NCBI GenBank assembly: GCA_947498055.1
Contig: CANMJA010000001.1
Span: 62,001-126,000 of the forward strand
DNA: 64,000 nucleotides
Origin: an uncultured Tenacibaculum sp.
Lineage (GTDB): Bacteria > Bacteroidota > Bacteroidia > Flavobacteriales > Flavobacteriaceae
Reading direction: 5' to 3'
In this document: positions 53,959 through 63,785 of the stretch, piece by piece
How the letters are laid out: every line of letters begins with the position of its first letter
Numbering within the stretch: position 1 is the stretch's first letter
Made by a program: the position numbers and the translations under genes
Notes under the pieces: generated by a model
Database searches by the model: none
Told to the model about the DNA's origin: nothing
Seen by the model: only the letters and a program-made list of their open reading frames with translations

Positions 53959-54014
53959 AATTTATAATTGTTATTTCAATATAAAGTAATTTAAAATTGC
54001 CTTTTACTTTTTAT

Positions 54015-56147
54015 CTATTTTTTATTTCGTTTTATCTTTATTTTTTCAATAAGTTTTTTTGTTGCTTGTGGCGCACTCTTACTACCTGATTTCATAGCAA
54101 TATCTATTGCCTTTTTAGCAACAGACAAGGCTTCTTCATACCTTCCTATTTTATACAAAAGTGCTGCGTAGGTATCTGTGTTATAATAATTCTCCTCTAA
54201 ATCTATTGATCGTTTAATCCATTTTAGTGCTATGCTTAGCTTCTCCTTATTATTTTCTTGTTTATACGCTTTCCAAGCTAATGAATTAAGTTTACCACTA
54301 TCTAACCAAACCTTATCAATACTACTATTATTTACTGGACTTCCTTTAACATATTCTATGGAATTTAAAAGCTCTCCTTTAGCATTGTACTCGTAAACTA
54401 TACCTGTTCCGTTTTTTAAAGTCCCCTTATCTAAAACATTTCCTTTTTCATCAAAACAAGCAATTATTTCTATAAGTTTTTTATAATGTCTCCAAACTTG
54501 TGTTTTATATAATTGTCCATTTTTATGATACAATTTAAACTCTCCTTCTGGAATTCCGTTGTTGTAATGAGTAATACGTCTTAATTCTCCACTTTTATAA
54601 TAATATTTCCACTCTCCTGTTCTTATTCTTTTTTTATGGTATTGTCTTAGCTCTTTTAATTGTCCGTTTTTATAATAATATTTCCACTCCACTAATGAAT
54701 CTCTTTGGTAAAGCTCTACAGATTGCAATTGTCCATTTGCAAAATACCTCCATTCTCCCATTATAAATGGTGAGTCGTGTTTATATTCAGTGGCATTTTT
54801 TATTTTCCCATCTTTTTTATACCAAATAAATTTTCCATCTCTATCTCCTTCAACATATTGTCCTTCAGTTTTTATCTGTCCGTTTTCATAATATTTCTCC
54901 CATCTACCATCTTCTTTCCCTTCTTTATAATTAGTTATTTCTTCTAACTGTCCATTCTCATAATATCTTTTCCAAACACCATATTTATTTATCCCGTTAT
55001 TTGTGTACCCAATATTTTTTATTTGTCCGTTAGCATAGAAATATGTTTTATGTAATTTCGTAAAATCTTGCCTTTCTATCCTAGTTCTTTCTATTAAAAT
55101 TCCTTCTTTATTATACTCCTTCCATTCTCCGTGAATAAGATTATTTACATAAGGCTTGATTTCTTTGAGTTTGCCATTTTCATGATAGCTGATATACTCT
55201 CCTTCTAATTTACCATTAGAATATTTGGCAGTATTCATTACTTTTCCATTTTTATGATAGCTGATATGTTTTCCATTGAGTTTACCATTAGAATATTTTA
55301 CAATATTCTTTATTTCTCCATTTTCATAATACAATTTCCATTTACCAACTTGTTTCCCTTTTTTAAATCTTCCTTTAGAGCTTATTAATCCATTCTCATA
55401 ATATCCTTTATACAAACCTTGCTTTTCACCTCTCTTGTAATTTTGTATGAAAAGTAATTTTCCTTCTCTAGAAAACTGTTTAAATGAACCATGCAACTTC
55501 CCTTTTTTATAATTATCTATTTGATAAATAGCAGCATCCATAAAATAGGTTGTCCATTCTCCTTCAGGTTTTCCTTTTTTATAATTTCCTATGTAAGCAT
55601 TGTCATCAAAAACAAGAATGTTTCCGTTTTCATGTTCAATTCTAAGTCCAAACACTCCTAAATAACTGTAATTCTCATTAAAAGTTAGTTTTGTAAAACT
55701 ATTTCCTTTGTTTTCAAATATTACTTTTCCCTTACCTCCTATAAATTTATAGTTTTTAACTTTCCCTTTATTAAAATTAACAACTACTCTTAAACTGTCT
55801 GAATTTATTTCTTCATACCATTTCCATTCTCCTTCTCTCTTACCATTACTGTATTGTCCTGTACAATATAACTTACCAGTGCTGTAATACCATTTTCTAA
55901 TACCTGCTGGTTCATCGTTTTTATAATAACCTATTGTTTTTAATCCGCCATTTTTAAAATACCATTTCCATTCTCCTTCTCTTTTTCCTTTTTTATGAAA
56001 CCCTAACTCTCCTAATTGTTCGTTATCATAAAACCATTCCCATTTACCCTCTTTTTGTTTAGAAATATTGGTTATAGATTTTTGAGCATATATGCCCATT
56101 GCAAAAAAGCTAAGTATGATTACTATGATTTTATGTTGACTCTTCAT
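54015..56147 (-). CDS. YwqK/MORN-type repeat protein with C-terminal TPR
   Basis: From ATG at 56147 the product is 710 residues with a signal peptide (KIIVIILSFFAMGIYAQ). Residues 30-580 are filled by about twenty 22-24 residue repeats of the type WKxYYENGQLKEIxxYxNGKxxGEWK, as in YwqK-like antitoxin and MORN-related proteins; the end has a TPR-like region (about 600-700: YNTDTYAALLYKIGRYEEALSVAKKAID). An upstream ATG 24 bases earlier (56171) lies inside cobB. Inserted between cobB and cobN with 8 bases to cobB. Role in the cobalamin operon unknown. Confidence 0.78.
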   Translation of the reverse strand: MKSQHKIIVIILSFFAMGIYAQKSITNISKQKEGKWEWFYDNEQLGELGFHKKGKREGEWKWYFKNGGLKTIGYYKNDEPAGIRKWYYSTGKLYCTGQYSNGKREGEWKWYEEINSDSLRVVVNFNKGKVKNYKFIGGKGKVIFENKGNSFTKLTFNENYSYLGVFGLRIEHENGNILVFDDNAYIGNYKKGKPEGEWTTYFMDAAIYQIDNYKKGKLHGSFKQFSREGKLLFIQNYKRGEKQGLYKGYYENGLISSKGRFKKGKQVGKWKLYYENGEIKNIVKYSNGKLNGKHISYHKNGKVMNTAKYSNGKLEGEYISYHENGKLKEIKPYVNNLIHGEWKEYNKEGILIERTRIERQDFTKLHKTYFYANGQIKNIGYTNNGINKYGVWKRYYENGQLEEITNYKEGKEDGRWEKYYENGQIKTEGQYVEGDRDGKFIWYKKDGKIKNATEYKHDSPFIMGEWRYFANGQLQSVELYQRDSLVEWKYYYKNGQLKELRQYHKKRIRTGEWKYYYKSGELRRITHYNNGIPEGEFKLYHKNGQLYKTQVWRHYKKLIEIIACFDEKGNVLDKGTLKNGTGIVYEYNAKGELLNSIEYVKGSPVNNSSIDKVWLDSGKLNSLAWKAYKQENNKEKLSIALKWIKRSIDLEENYYNTDTYAALLYKIGRYEEALSVAKKAIDIAMKSGSKSAPQATKKLIEKIKIKRNKK

Positions 56148-56155
56148 AAATTTCT

Positions 56156-57445
56156 TTATTTTTTTAGCCATTCAAAATTTCCAGCCCCCCAATAAAAATG
56201 TATATAGCTAGCTAAAACATTCTTATATTGATATAATTTAGTGCCAACTTCTTTTTCTCTTGCTGTGAATATAGATGCTACTGATCTTTCATCTTTATCG
56301 TTTAATACTTTGGAATAATGAAATTCATGTCCCCAAATTTCTTCATTGTTAAATACAACCTTACGATATCCTAAACTGAGTTTTTTCTGTTCCATGGTGG
56401 TACTAAAGTCGAAAATATGAACCATTGAAAACTCTTTTCCGTTTTTATTAATAATACTTTTTCCTAAGTACATCATTCCACCACATTCTGCTAATATTTT
56501 CACACCATTTTCTGCTGCTAATTTTATAGAACGCAACATGGTTACATTATTTGAAAGAGGTTCTAAATACAACTCAGGGTAACCACCTGCCAAATACACA
56601 AAATCAGATTTCGGCACTTCTGCATCATGAATGGGGCTAAAAAAAACTACTTCTCCAAGTTCTTTTAAGTAATCTAAGTTTTCTAAATAGGTAAATGTAA
56701 ATGCTTCATCTTTGGCTACAGCAATTTTTATATTTCTTGAAACTTTAGGAATCTTATTATTTCTTGTTTTAGGTTGAAATCTATTTACTTCAGCAAGCAA
56801 ATTTTCGACAGAAATGTTATTATTTATATGTTCAGCAGATTTTTCAATTACCTCTTCAAAAGAACTGTCAATATGCAAACCTAAATGTCGTGAAGGAATT
56901 GAAATTTCATCATTTGGTGGAATATATCCAAAACTTTTTAACCCTACTTTATCACAGGCTTCCTTTAAAAAAGCATAATGCGATTCGGTTCGTACAAAAT
57001 TGAAAATTACTCCTGCAATATGCACCTCTTTATCAAAGTTCTTTAATCCTTGTAAAATTGGAGCAACCGTATATGCCATTGATTTTGCATTGACTACTAA
57101 AATTACTGGAATATTTAGTTTTTTTGCTATTTCAGCAGAACTTCCTTTGTCTTTAACAGCTCCATCAAACAATCCCATGACACCTTCTACAATACTAATA
57201 TCTACCTCTGCACTGTATTTAGAAAACACTTCCTCTAAGTGTGCATCAGACATCATTATAGAGTCTAAATTTACACTGGGAATACCAGCCGCAGAACCAT
57301 GATGAATTGTGTCGATATAATCAGGCCCACATTTAAAAGGTTGCACACTAAAACCTTTCTTTTTTAATAAGCGTAACAAACCTAAAGTAATGGTTGTTTT
57401 ACCTGAGTTACTCCAAGGTGCAGCTATTAAAAATGATTTTTTCAT
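56156..57445 (-). CDS. cobB: Cobyrinate a,c-diamide synthase
   Basis: The 429-residue enzyme shows the dethiobiotin synthetase-like P-loop (SNSGKTTITLGLLRLLKK), the VKDKGSSAEIAKKL region, and the amidotransferase triad Cys in ILAECGGMMYLG. It amidates the a and c side chains of hydrogenobyrinate or cobyrinate. It precedes the repeat-protein gene and follows the chelatase subunit with 3 bases between. Confidence 0.95.
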   Translation of the reverse strand: MKKSFLIAAPWSNSGKTTITLGLLRLLKKKGFSVQPFKCGPDYIDTIHHGSAAGIPSVNLDSIMMSDAHLEEVFSKYSAEVDISIVEGVMGLFDGAVKDKGSSAEIAKKLNIPVILVVNAKSMAYTVAPILQGLKNFDKEVHIAGVIFNFVRTESHYAFLKEACDKVGLKSFGYIPPNDEISIPSRHLGLHIDSSFEEVIEKSAEHINNNISVENLLAEVNRFQPKTRNNKIPKVSRNIKIAVAKDEAFTFTYLENLDYLKELGEVVFFSPIHDAEVPKSDFVYLAGGYPELYLEPLSNNVTMLRSIKLAAENGVKILAECGGMMYLGKSIINKNGKEFSMVHIFDFSTTMEQKKLSLGYRKVVFNNEEIWGHEFHYSKVLNDKDERSVASIFTAREKEVGTKLYQYKNVLASYIHFYWGAGNFEWLKK

Positions 57446-57448
57446 GCT

Positions 57449-59125
57449 TTATGAATTTAATACTGACAAAGGCATGTATTTTACATGTAATTGAGAGGCT
57501 AGTTTTTTAGCGCGACCTAATTTTACAAATCCTGATTCAGTATCTATTACTATCGTATTTTTTAAGTTAGAAAGATACATTTTGTAGGTTTGAATTGCTA
57601 TTTCAAATGGATATTCGCCGCCATAATTTATTTTTCCGTCGGTCATTACGAATAATTGTACTGCTTTTTTATTGACCGATTTTAATAATTCATACACTTT
57701 TAAAAAGGCATCTTTTAAATTGGTTTTCCCTTGTGTTTTTAACTTCGAACTTATTTCAGAAATTAAATTAACATTTGTTGTAAATGGTTGAATTATTTTT
57801 GAAGTATTGTTTGCTAAAGCAACTACTGCATATTTCATTTTTTTCAACGGATTGGATTCCATGGTTTTTAAAATGAGTCCTTTAATATAGGCGATTTGTT
57901 TACCAATAGCCATAGAAGCACTAGTATCTATTAAAAAAACAATATGCAACATCGATTTTGGATGTTTGTACTTGTAAATAGGGGTTACATTTTCTGTAGT
58001 TAGATATTTTTTAACTGTTTTAAATACAGCTAACGATTTATCTTCTTGTTGTGGAATTTGAGTATTTTGAATTCCTTTTAATTTCGTTATTTCAATTCCT
58101 TTTTTTTTTACGGCACTAGAGGTAAATTTTAGTTCGTTTTTTACAGTTTCGGGTAATTGAAATTTTTGTTCACCTTGTTGTTGGTTCTCTTTTTCTTCGG
58201 ATGATGAATCGTTAGGAGATTCATTGTTTGTATTTTCTTCTTCTTTGTTATTAGGTGGATTGTATTCTTTTGTTCGGTGTTGTAATACAAAAGGAGCTAT
58301 TTTTAGTACCTCTTCTTCTGTAACTTCCTTTTTATTTAAAAAAGAAGCATACGCTCTGGCTGTTTTTAATAATAAAATATCTGCACGCATACCTTCCACT
58401 TCATTTTGTAGTGTAAGCTGAGCACACATTTCTTTAATAGTATCTGGTATATTTATTGTTGCTAAGGTTGCTTTTGCGTTCTTTATATTTTCTTGTAACC
58501 TTTCTTCTTGCTCTTTATATTTTGAATAAAATAGCGAAGCATCGGTATCAAATGTAAGTCGATGATCTGCTATTTGTTTTCTAGTTTGAATATCTTTTGG
58601 TGTTGTAATTAATACATTTAACCCGAATCTATCTAGTAATTGTGGACGCAATGCGCCTTCTTCTGGGTTCATGGTTCCTACCAAACAAAAACGACTGTTT
58701 AACCATTGCGAGATTCCTTCGCGTTCTAAGTGGTATCCACCAGAAGCAGATGCGTCTAGCAACACATCCATTAAATATTCGTTTAATAAATTTATTTCAT
58801 CAATATATAAAAAACCTTGGTGGGCTTTTGCCAACAATCCTTTTTCTACTAGTGTTCTTTTTTCTTTTAATAAAATTTCTAAGTTAACACTTCCTAAAAC
58901 TCTATCTTCTGTAGCACCAATAGGTAAATTTACAAACGGAAAACTACTTCCCATTAACTGACTTAATGCTCTAACAGCAGTTGTTTTTCCAGTTCCTTTA
59001 TCTCCTGTAGCCAAAACACCACCAATAGTTGGATCGATACTATTTAAAATTAAGCATAATTTAAAATCATCTTGACCAACAATTGCTGTAAAAGGAAAGT
59101 TAGTTTTATGTTGCATACTAAACAT
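57449..59125 (-). CDS. AAA-VWA fusion cobalt/magnesium chelatase subunit (ChlI-ChlD type)
   Basis: The 558-residue protein joins an AAA+ domain (Walker [15 protein letters not shown], about 38-51; [37 protein letters not shown]) to an acidic/Gln linker (about 285-325) and a C-terminal VWA domain with MIDAS DTSAS. It thus replaces separate CobS and CobT as ATPase partner for CobN, whose gene lies downstream in the same operon. An alternative ATG lies nine bases inside (59116). Confidence 0.88.
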   Translation of the reverse strand: MFSMQHKTNFPFTAIVGQDDFKLCLILNSIDPTIGGVLATGDKGTGKTTAVRALSQLMGSSFPFVNLPIGATEDRVLGSVNLEILLKEKRTLVEKGLLAKAHQGFLYIDEINLLNEYLMDVLLDASASGGYHLEREGISQWLNSRFCLVGTMNPEEGALRPQLLDRFGLNVLITTPKDIQTRKQIADHRLTFDTDASLFYSKYKEQEERLQENIKNAKATLATINIPDTIKEMCAQLTLQNEVEGMRADILLLKTARAYASFLNKKEVTEEEVLKIAPFVLQHRTKEYNPPNNKEEENTNNESPNDSSSEEKENQQQGEQKFQLPETVKNELKFTSSAVKKKGIEITKLKGIQNTQIPQQEDKSLAVFKTVKKYLTTENVTPIYKYKHPKSMLHIVFLIDTSASMAIGKQIAYIKGLILKTMESNPLKKMKYAVVALANNTSKIIQPFTTNVNLISEISSKLKTQGKTNLKDAFLKVYELLKSVNKKAVQLFVMTDGKINYGGEYPFEIAIQTYKMYLSNLKNTIVIDTESGFVKLGRAKKLASQLHVKYMPLSVLNS

Positions 59126-59831
59126 TTAATGTTTTATAAACCCAAATAAGTCCTACTGTAATAGAAATAACCCCTACTAAAGCATTTAACCATTTAAAAA
59201 TAGACATATTACGTTCTATAAAACGACTCATGGTAAAAATAAGCACATAACTATATATTGCCATTGCTAAAATAACTCCTACAGATTCTATAACAAGAAT
59301 CCAAATAGCTTCACTAATTGTGCTAGCACTAATTACTAATGCAGAAGTTAATGCACCTCCTGTTCCTGCTAAACCATGTAACATGCCTACCCAAAAAGAT
59401 CTATTAATTGGATTCATTGCAATTTCTTCTCCTGCTTTTCCGTGCAAGTGAATTAGGTTATTAGGATCGTGTTCGTGTTCTTCAATTTTTTTATGATCTG
59501 CTATTAAATCTTTTAATTTATGATTTCTTTTAATAGCTACAATTCCTAACCAAATCATGATGGGACCAACAGCCAATTCTGCAAAAAAAGAAATGTCTTC
59601 AATAAAAGATAATAGTACCGATCTAAATAATAAAGCGATTCCTCCAAAAAGCAATAACGTTACCGAATGACCAAATGCCCATTGCGATGCTGTGAATACC
59701 GTTTTTAAGGTTACTTTTTTCTTTTTAATCGCATTTTCTGCTGCAAGCACAGAAACTGCTGAAATATGATCTGGCTCAAAGGAATGTAAAATACCTGCTA
59801 TAAGTGGTCTTGTTAAGTTTAAAAAACTCAT
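59118..59831 (-). CDS. NiCoT-like nickel/cobalt transporter family membrane protein
   Basis: The 237-residue protein has six or so membrane helices and the H-x4-D-H metal motif in [14 protein letters not shown], typical of NiCoT/UreH/HupE-like transporters, then a His-rich loop ([15 protein letters not shown]) and [16 protein letters not shown]. It probably imports cobalt for the pathway; a sulfite exporter-like role is a weaker alternative. It overlaps the AAA-VWA gene by 8 bases and cbiD by 4. Confidence 0.78.
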   Translation of the reverse strand: MSFLNLTRPLIAGILHSFEPDHISAVSVLAAENAIKKKKVTLKTVFTASQWAFGHSVTLLLFGGIALLFRSVLLSFIEDISFFAELAVGPIMIWLGIVAIKRNHKLKDLIADHKKIEEHEHDPNNLIHLHGKAGEEIAMNPINRSFWVGMLHGLAGTGGALTSALVISASTISEAIWILVIESVGVILAMAIYSYVLIFTMSRFIERNMSIFKWLNALVGVISITVGLIWVYKTLNV

Positions 59832-60928
59832 ACTTTTTTATACGATATAATTTCGTTGTTATTATTTATCAAATAGATATTTAATGTTGTTTTCGGCGCT
59901 ATTTTTATACAGTGCTCGTAACATTTTTGAAGTAGTTTTTGAAAAAAAGCTTCTTCGGCATCAAAAGTAAAGATTTCTTGTAACCTACCCGCCATATTTA
60001 ATGCTAAAACCTTATCGGCAATTTCTTTTTTATACCCAGATTCTATCGCTAATTGATAAATAAATTCTTTATTCCAAGTAGTTTTATTACTATGTGTATT
60101 GGTATAACCTTGTGCTAATTTAGAGGCTTTTCCTAGCATAATTCCAATGTTTACCTCCTTAATTTTTGTAGAATCACGAATTTTCTCAAAGGTTTCTTGA
60201 ATCCAATTTCCATAATGAATACAAGCAGACTCCGAAAAATTAGGAAAAACTTTTCGTAATGCTTTTTCACTTCTTCCTCCCGAATTAATTAATAGTTCAG
60301 AATGTCCGTTTGCTATCGCCACGTCTATTCCTTGTTGAATACTAGCAATATAGGATGCGGCAGAAAACGGCGTTACAATTCCTGTAGTACCTAAAATAGA
60401 AATTCCGCCTAAAATTCCTAAACGACTATTTAAGGTTCTTTTTGCTAGCTGTTCTCCATTTTTTACTGAAATTTCTATGACAACTCCTTTTTGTTCTAAT
60501 TGATGATCCGATAGAATTTTCTTACATACAGTCTGCATCATTCTTCGTGGTACAGGGTTTATTGCTGGTTCTCCAACGTTTATCTCTAACCCTGGTAACG
60601 TTACTACTCCTACTCCTTCTCCTTTTTTAAATTGAATTTCACCAGAATCATTTAACCAAACTTTTGCAGAAATTTCTGCTTTATGAGTTACATCTGGGTC
60701 GTCTCCTGCATCTTTTATGGTAGTACAAATAGCTGATTGTTTTGACATAACACAAGAAATCAATTGAAAAACAACCGTTTCTCCTATTGGTAATGTTATT
60801 GTTGTTTTAAGTATATTTTTTTGAGTAACTAATGCCAACAAAGCAGCTTTTGTGCATGCTGTTGCACAGGCGCCTGTTGTATAACCTCTTCGTAGTGGTT
60901 TGTCTGGTATTTTTTGTAGGTCTCTCAA
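59828..60928 (-). CDS. cbiD: Cobalt-precorrin-5B (C1)-methyltransferase
   Basis: The 366-residue enzyme begins RRGYTTGACATACTKAAL, the CbiD hallmark, followed by GDDPDVTHKA and GIVTPFSAASY. It methylates C-1 in the anaerobic-type route, acting on the product of CbiG. Start codon overlaps none upstream; it heads the nearby - strand block of five genes. Confidence 0.95.
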   Translation of the reverse strand: MRDLQKIPDKPLRRGYTTGACATACTKAALLALVTQKNILKTTITLPIGETVVFQLISCVMSKQSAICTTIKDAGDDPDVTHKAEISAKVWLNDSGEIQFKKGEGVGVVTLPGLEINVGEPAINPVPRRMMQTVCKKILSDHQLEQKGVVIEISVKNGEQLAKRTLNSRLGILGGISILGTTGIVTPFSAASYIASIQQGIDVAIANGHSELLINSGGRSEKALRKVFPNFSESACIHYGNWIQETFEKIRDSTKIKEVNIGIMLGKASKLAQGYTNTHSNKTTWNKEFIYQLAIESGYKKEIADKVLALNMAGRLQEIFTFDAEEAFFQKLLQKCYEHCIKIAPKTTLNIYLINNNNEIISYKKV

Positions 60929-60972
60929 TTTTTTCTAATTGAAATATAAATAGTTTTTAACTATTATTTACG

Positions 60973-61767
60973 TTAACGAAGTACTTTAAAATTTACATGA
61001 TCTCTTTTTTGATCTATTGTACCTCCTTCGTATCCACAAACTCCCATACGTGGTGAGTTTACTATCGGCATAGCTGCGTACTCTTCAAAATCATCACATT
61101 CATTAACATGATTCATTGCACATGTACTACAAAACATTGCCTCTTCTTCATAAGAGCAAACAGTACAGATAACATTTGCGGGTTTTGTATTACAACTACT
61201 ACATATTATTTTGGATGGTTCATTTCTTGATAATAAAAAAATAGCTTGAGGGGCTTCATTTTGAAATTCTTCTACAGTAATAATTTCTAATGCTGTAGTA
61301 CTTCCATAATCATATTCATAGTTTAGTTTTAATCCTTTAGAGAATACTTCTTTCGCTTTTTTACCCATAGGTATTTCTCCTCTCATTTCTTCCATTAAAG
61401 TTTCATACTCCTCTTTTTTTCCTTGTTCTAGTAATTTTTCTACTTTTAAAAAGTTAAAATCAAAACTACTTTTTTGTGTTTTTCCCGAATCTTTAAAAGA
61501 ACTCGCATGTCCGCAACACTCTAACCAAATAGCTCTTAAAAAAAGATCTAAGTCTTCCATTTCTGTATCTCCATTAATCCATAAAGACAAAAAATGAGGG
61601 GAACTTCCCCAACTACTATCTATTTTAATTGTTAAAAAGAATGATTTCCCTTTTTTATTTTGAATTGCCTCTACTTCAATATGTTTTTTCAAATGTCTGT
61701 TAATTCCTGCTTTGGTATATTTTTTATTACAAAAAACACATATTCCTTCTGATTTTATTTTATCCAT
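60973..61767 (-). CDS. Zinc-finger protein with pRiA4b ORF-3-like fold
   Basis: The 264-residue protein opens with a C2H2-like finger (GICVFCNKKYTKAGINRHLKKH), has a central domain with LNYEYDYGSTTALEIITV (about 150-165) as in plasmid pRiA4b ORF-3/IS1096 TnpR-like domains, then a run of Cys (CSSCNTKPANVICTVC; MFCSTCAMNH; NECDD) that could bind two more zincs. Function unknown, not recognised as cobalamin-related although inside the cluster. The pRiA4b similarity is my best guess. Confidence 0.6.
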   Translation of the reverse strand: MDKIKSEGICVFCNKKYTKAGINRHLKKHIEVEAIQNKKGKSFFLTIKIDSSWGSSPHFLSLWINGDTEMEDLDLFLRAIWLECCGHASSFKDSGKTQKSSFDFNFLKVEKLLEQGKKEEYETLMEEMRGEIPMGKKAKEVFSKGLKLNYEYDYGSTTALEIITVEEFQNEAPQAIFLLSRNEPSKIICSSCNTKPANVICTVCSYEEEAMFCSTCAMNHVNECDDFEEYAAMPIVNSPRMGVCGYEGGTIDQKRDHVNFKVLR

Positions 61768-61863
61768 TTTAACTTTGAAAATTGATGTTTGTAGTTACAA
61801 AGAAAGATGATTTTAAATTATTTTGTTAGTTTAACCTATACTTTTTTAAGTAAAATAGCACAC

Positions 61864-62223
61864 CTACCAAAAAATCACTCTTACATCAATAACTTTAGTA
61901 GATAAATCTACTTCTTCTTTAGGTTTTTCTAGAGTTAAAACTAGAGACTTTATTTTTGAGGTGTTTAAATCTTCTATTTTTTTAATTCTATATCCTAACT
62001 CATATTTATCGTAGTTACAATAATCATTAGGGTTTCCAAGTAAATTCATTATCTCTTCAAATGTTTTCCCTATTAATTTATTATTATTCATTAAACTTTT
62101 TAACATTTGATCTCTATGACTATATCGTCCTTCAACATTAATTAGCCATTTCTCTTTACTAAATTCTTTCTGACAACTAATATTAAAAGCAAATATGATA
62201 CAAATTAAGATTTTTTTGATCAT
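61864..62223 (-). CDS. Small lipoprotein, SmpA/OmlA-like motif
   Basis: The 119-residue protein has a lipoprotein signal (KKILICIIFAFNISCQ) and a LIGKTFEEIMNLLGNPND motif resembling the SmpA/BamE helix. The rest has ELGYRIKKIED and beta strands. Function not recognised; it is probably a periplasmic or outer-membrane lipoprotein. It lies between cobK and the zinc-finger gene. Confidence 0.6.
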   Translation of the reverse strand: MIKKILICIIFAFNISCQKEFSKEKWLINVEGRYSHRDQMLKSLMNNNKLIGKTFEEIMNLLGNPNDYCNYDKYELGYRIKKIEDLNTSKIKSLVLTLEKPKEEVDLSTKVIDVRVIFW

Positions 62224-62344
62224 AATTTCACTAAATTATAAAGCGCCTTTAGGTACTTTATTTGGGGGTTTAGCGGGAGTGTAGTCATAAATAAATGGAG
62301 GGATATTTATTTACAGACTGTAATGTAAAAAAATATCGAGATAC

Positions 62345-63073
62345 CTACAAGTGTTTTTTTAATTCATCTTCATTATTTAAACATATGTATTTTTTAGATA
62401 ATGGTGGTTTTGCTATAATAAATATTGGAATATTAGTAGCTATAGCCGCTTCTATTTTTTGCTGTAACTTTCCGTTTACACCGCTTTCTTTCGTTATAAT
62501 GATATCTGGAGAATACTGTTTAAATAGTTTTATTTCTTCTTCTACTTCTTGAGGTAAACCATATAATAAGCTGTTTTCTGGAAAATCAGCTTTAAAAGCA
62601 ACAGCTCTCGATTCTTCTCTATCTAAAATACGAAACCAACTTTTATGCTGTTTCCAAAAGGGTTTTAATTTTTGAATAGTTTGTACTCCTGATAATGCTA
62701 ACAAACTTTTATATCCCTTCTTTTCAAAATCAGCTATTGCTTCTTGAAAACTGTTTACATAGCTTACTAGTGGATGTTTTGTTCTTTCTAAAAAAGCCCT
62801 CTCAAAACGAATTTTAGGAATAGATATATTTGCTTTGATAATATTGGCATGTAAATTCTCTGCAAACGGATGTGCTGCATTTATAATATGTGTAACTTTA
62901 TGTTGCTTACAAAAGGTTTCTATATCCTCAGGTTCCATTGCTCCGTGAATATAGTTTCCTTTTCCTTCAAAGTTTATTTTAGTCTTCGTGGTATAGGTAT
63001 AATCTAAATTTTGTTCTTCTAAAATTTTAGCTACTTTTTTTCCTTCTGTTGTACCTCCGAAAACTAATATCAT
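62345..63073 (-). CDS. cobK: Precorrin-6A reductase
   Basis: The 242-residue enzyme begins MILVFGGTTEGKKVAKIL, then AHPFAENLHANIIKA (about 65-80), KSLLALSGVQTIQKL, and IIITKESGVNGKLQQKI, the CobK/CbiJ signature blocks. It reduces the macrocycle with NADPH. It overlaps the next - strand gene by 4 bases and sits upstream of cbiD in transcript order. Confidence 0.93.
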   Translation of the reverse strand: MILVFGGTTEGKKVAKILEEQNLDYTYTTKTKINFEGKGNYIHGAMEPEDIETFCKQHKVTHIINAAHPFAENLHANIIKANISIPKIRFERAFLERTKHPLVSYVNSFQEAIADFEKKGYKSLLALSGVQTIQKLKPFWKQHKSWFRILDREESRAVAFKADFPENSLLYGLPQEVEEEIKLFKQYSPDIIITKESGVNGKLQQKIEAAIATNIPIFIIAKPPLSKKYICLNNEDELKKHL

Positions 63074-63618
63074 ACTCTTCTTTCTATTTTTTTCAATAAA
63101 AGATTACCTAACTCTTCTATCTCTTGTACTCCTTTTTCATCTAAGGTACCGATACTTTCATATACTATTTCAAAGAAACTATATATGTTCTTTCCATTTA
63201 TTGCTTTAAAATCTAATTGTGCAACATGAGTGTTCCTAAATTTACCGCGAATTTCCTTTACTTCTTTTTCTATTTTAAAAATAGTTTTAGCATTATAATT
63301 TATAGTTCCTTTTATTAGGTTACTTCTGAATACAATTTTATTTTTAGTTATGTAACTATAGTCTAAATAGGCTGAAAGAATTGAAACTACTACTCCTAAT
63401 GCTATTAACGCCGAAATAAAAATTAGAATTGACCACCAGAGGTTAACTTCTTTTACTTTAGGAATTAGATATACAAATGATATTGAAATAATGAATGTTA
63501 TGCTATTTTTTAAATGTTCTCCACTAAATAAAATAAACTTATGTTTTAAATGAATTCCATCCTTTCCCTCACCAATTAAAACATTATGTTTATTTGCTAA
63601 AAAACTTAACCTATCCAT
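63070..63618 (-). CDS. Small membrane protein of unknown function
   Basis: From ATG at 63618 the protein has 182 residues, two membrane helices (about 40-60: FIISISFVYLIPKV; 62-86: LWWSILIFISALIALGVVVSILSA) and a soluble C-terminal domain with beta strands. An earlier ATG at 63648 is possible. It overlaps cobK by 4 bases, so is co-transcribed. No family is recognised. Confidence 0.6.
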   Translation of the reverse strand: MDRLSFLANKHNVLIGEGKDGIHLKHKFILFSGEHLKNSITFIISISFVYLIPKVKEVNLWWSILIFISALIALGVVVSILSAYLDYSYITKNKIVFRSNLIKGTINYNAKTIFKIEKEVKEIRGKFRNTHVAQLDFKAINGKNIYSFFEIVYESIGTLDEKGVQEIEELGNLLLKKIERRV

Positions 63619-63699
63619 TATTTTATTTTTTCTAGAAACTAAAATCATTCGTAATATAATGAAGAATAATTTTAGTTTCTAAAAGTAATTGAATAATTC

Positions 63700-63765
63700 T
63701 CGAGAGCTCTTTTAAGCGAAGTCGAAGTATATTTTATTTTGATTTTAACTTCGCTCAATCTCTAT
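63700..63765. repeat. REP-like inverted repeat, degenerate
   Basis: AGCGAAGT (63715-63722) followed by CGAAG, and ACTTCGCT (63748-63755), form an 8-bp stem around a 25-nt AT loop. The AGCGAAGTCGAAG/CTTCGCTC wording is like interspersed repeats common between flavobacterial genes (my recollection). It lies in the 137-bp gap after cobM and may act as a transcript-end structure. Confidence 0.45.
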
Positions 63766-63785
63766 AAAAAAACTAACATTATTCT

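Noticed and set aside
62295..62552. 85-residue forward ORF
   Set aside because: Mostly antisense to cobK with hydrophobic low-complexity sequence.
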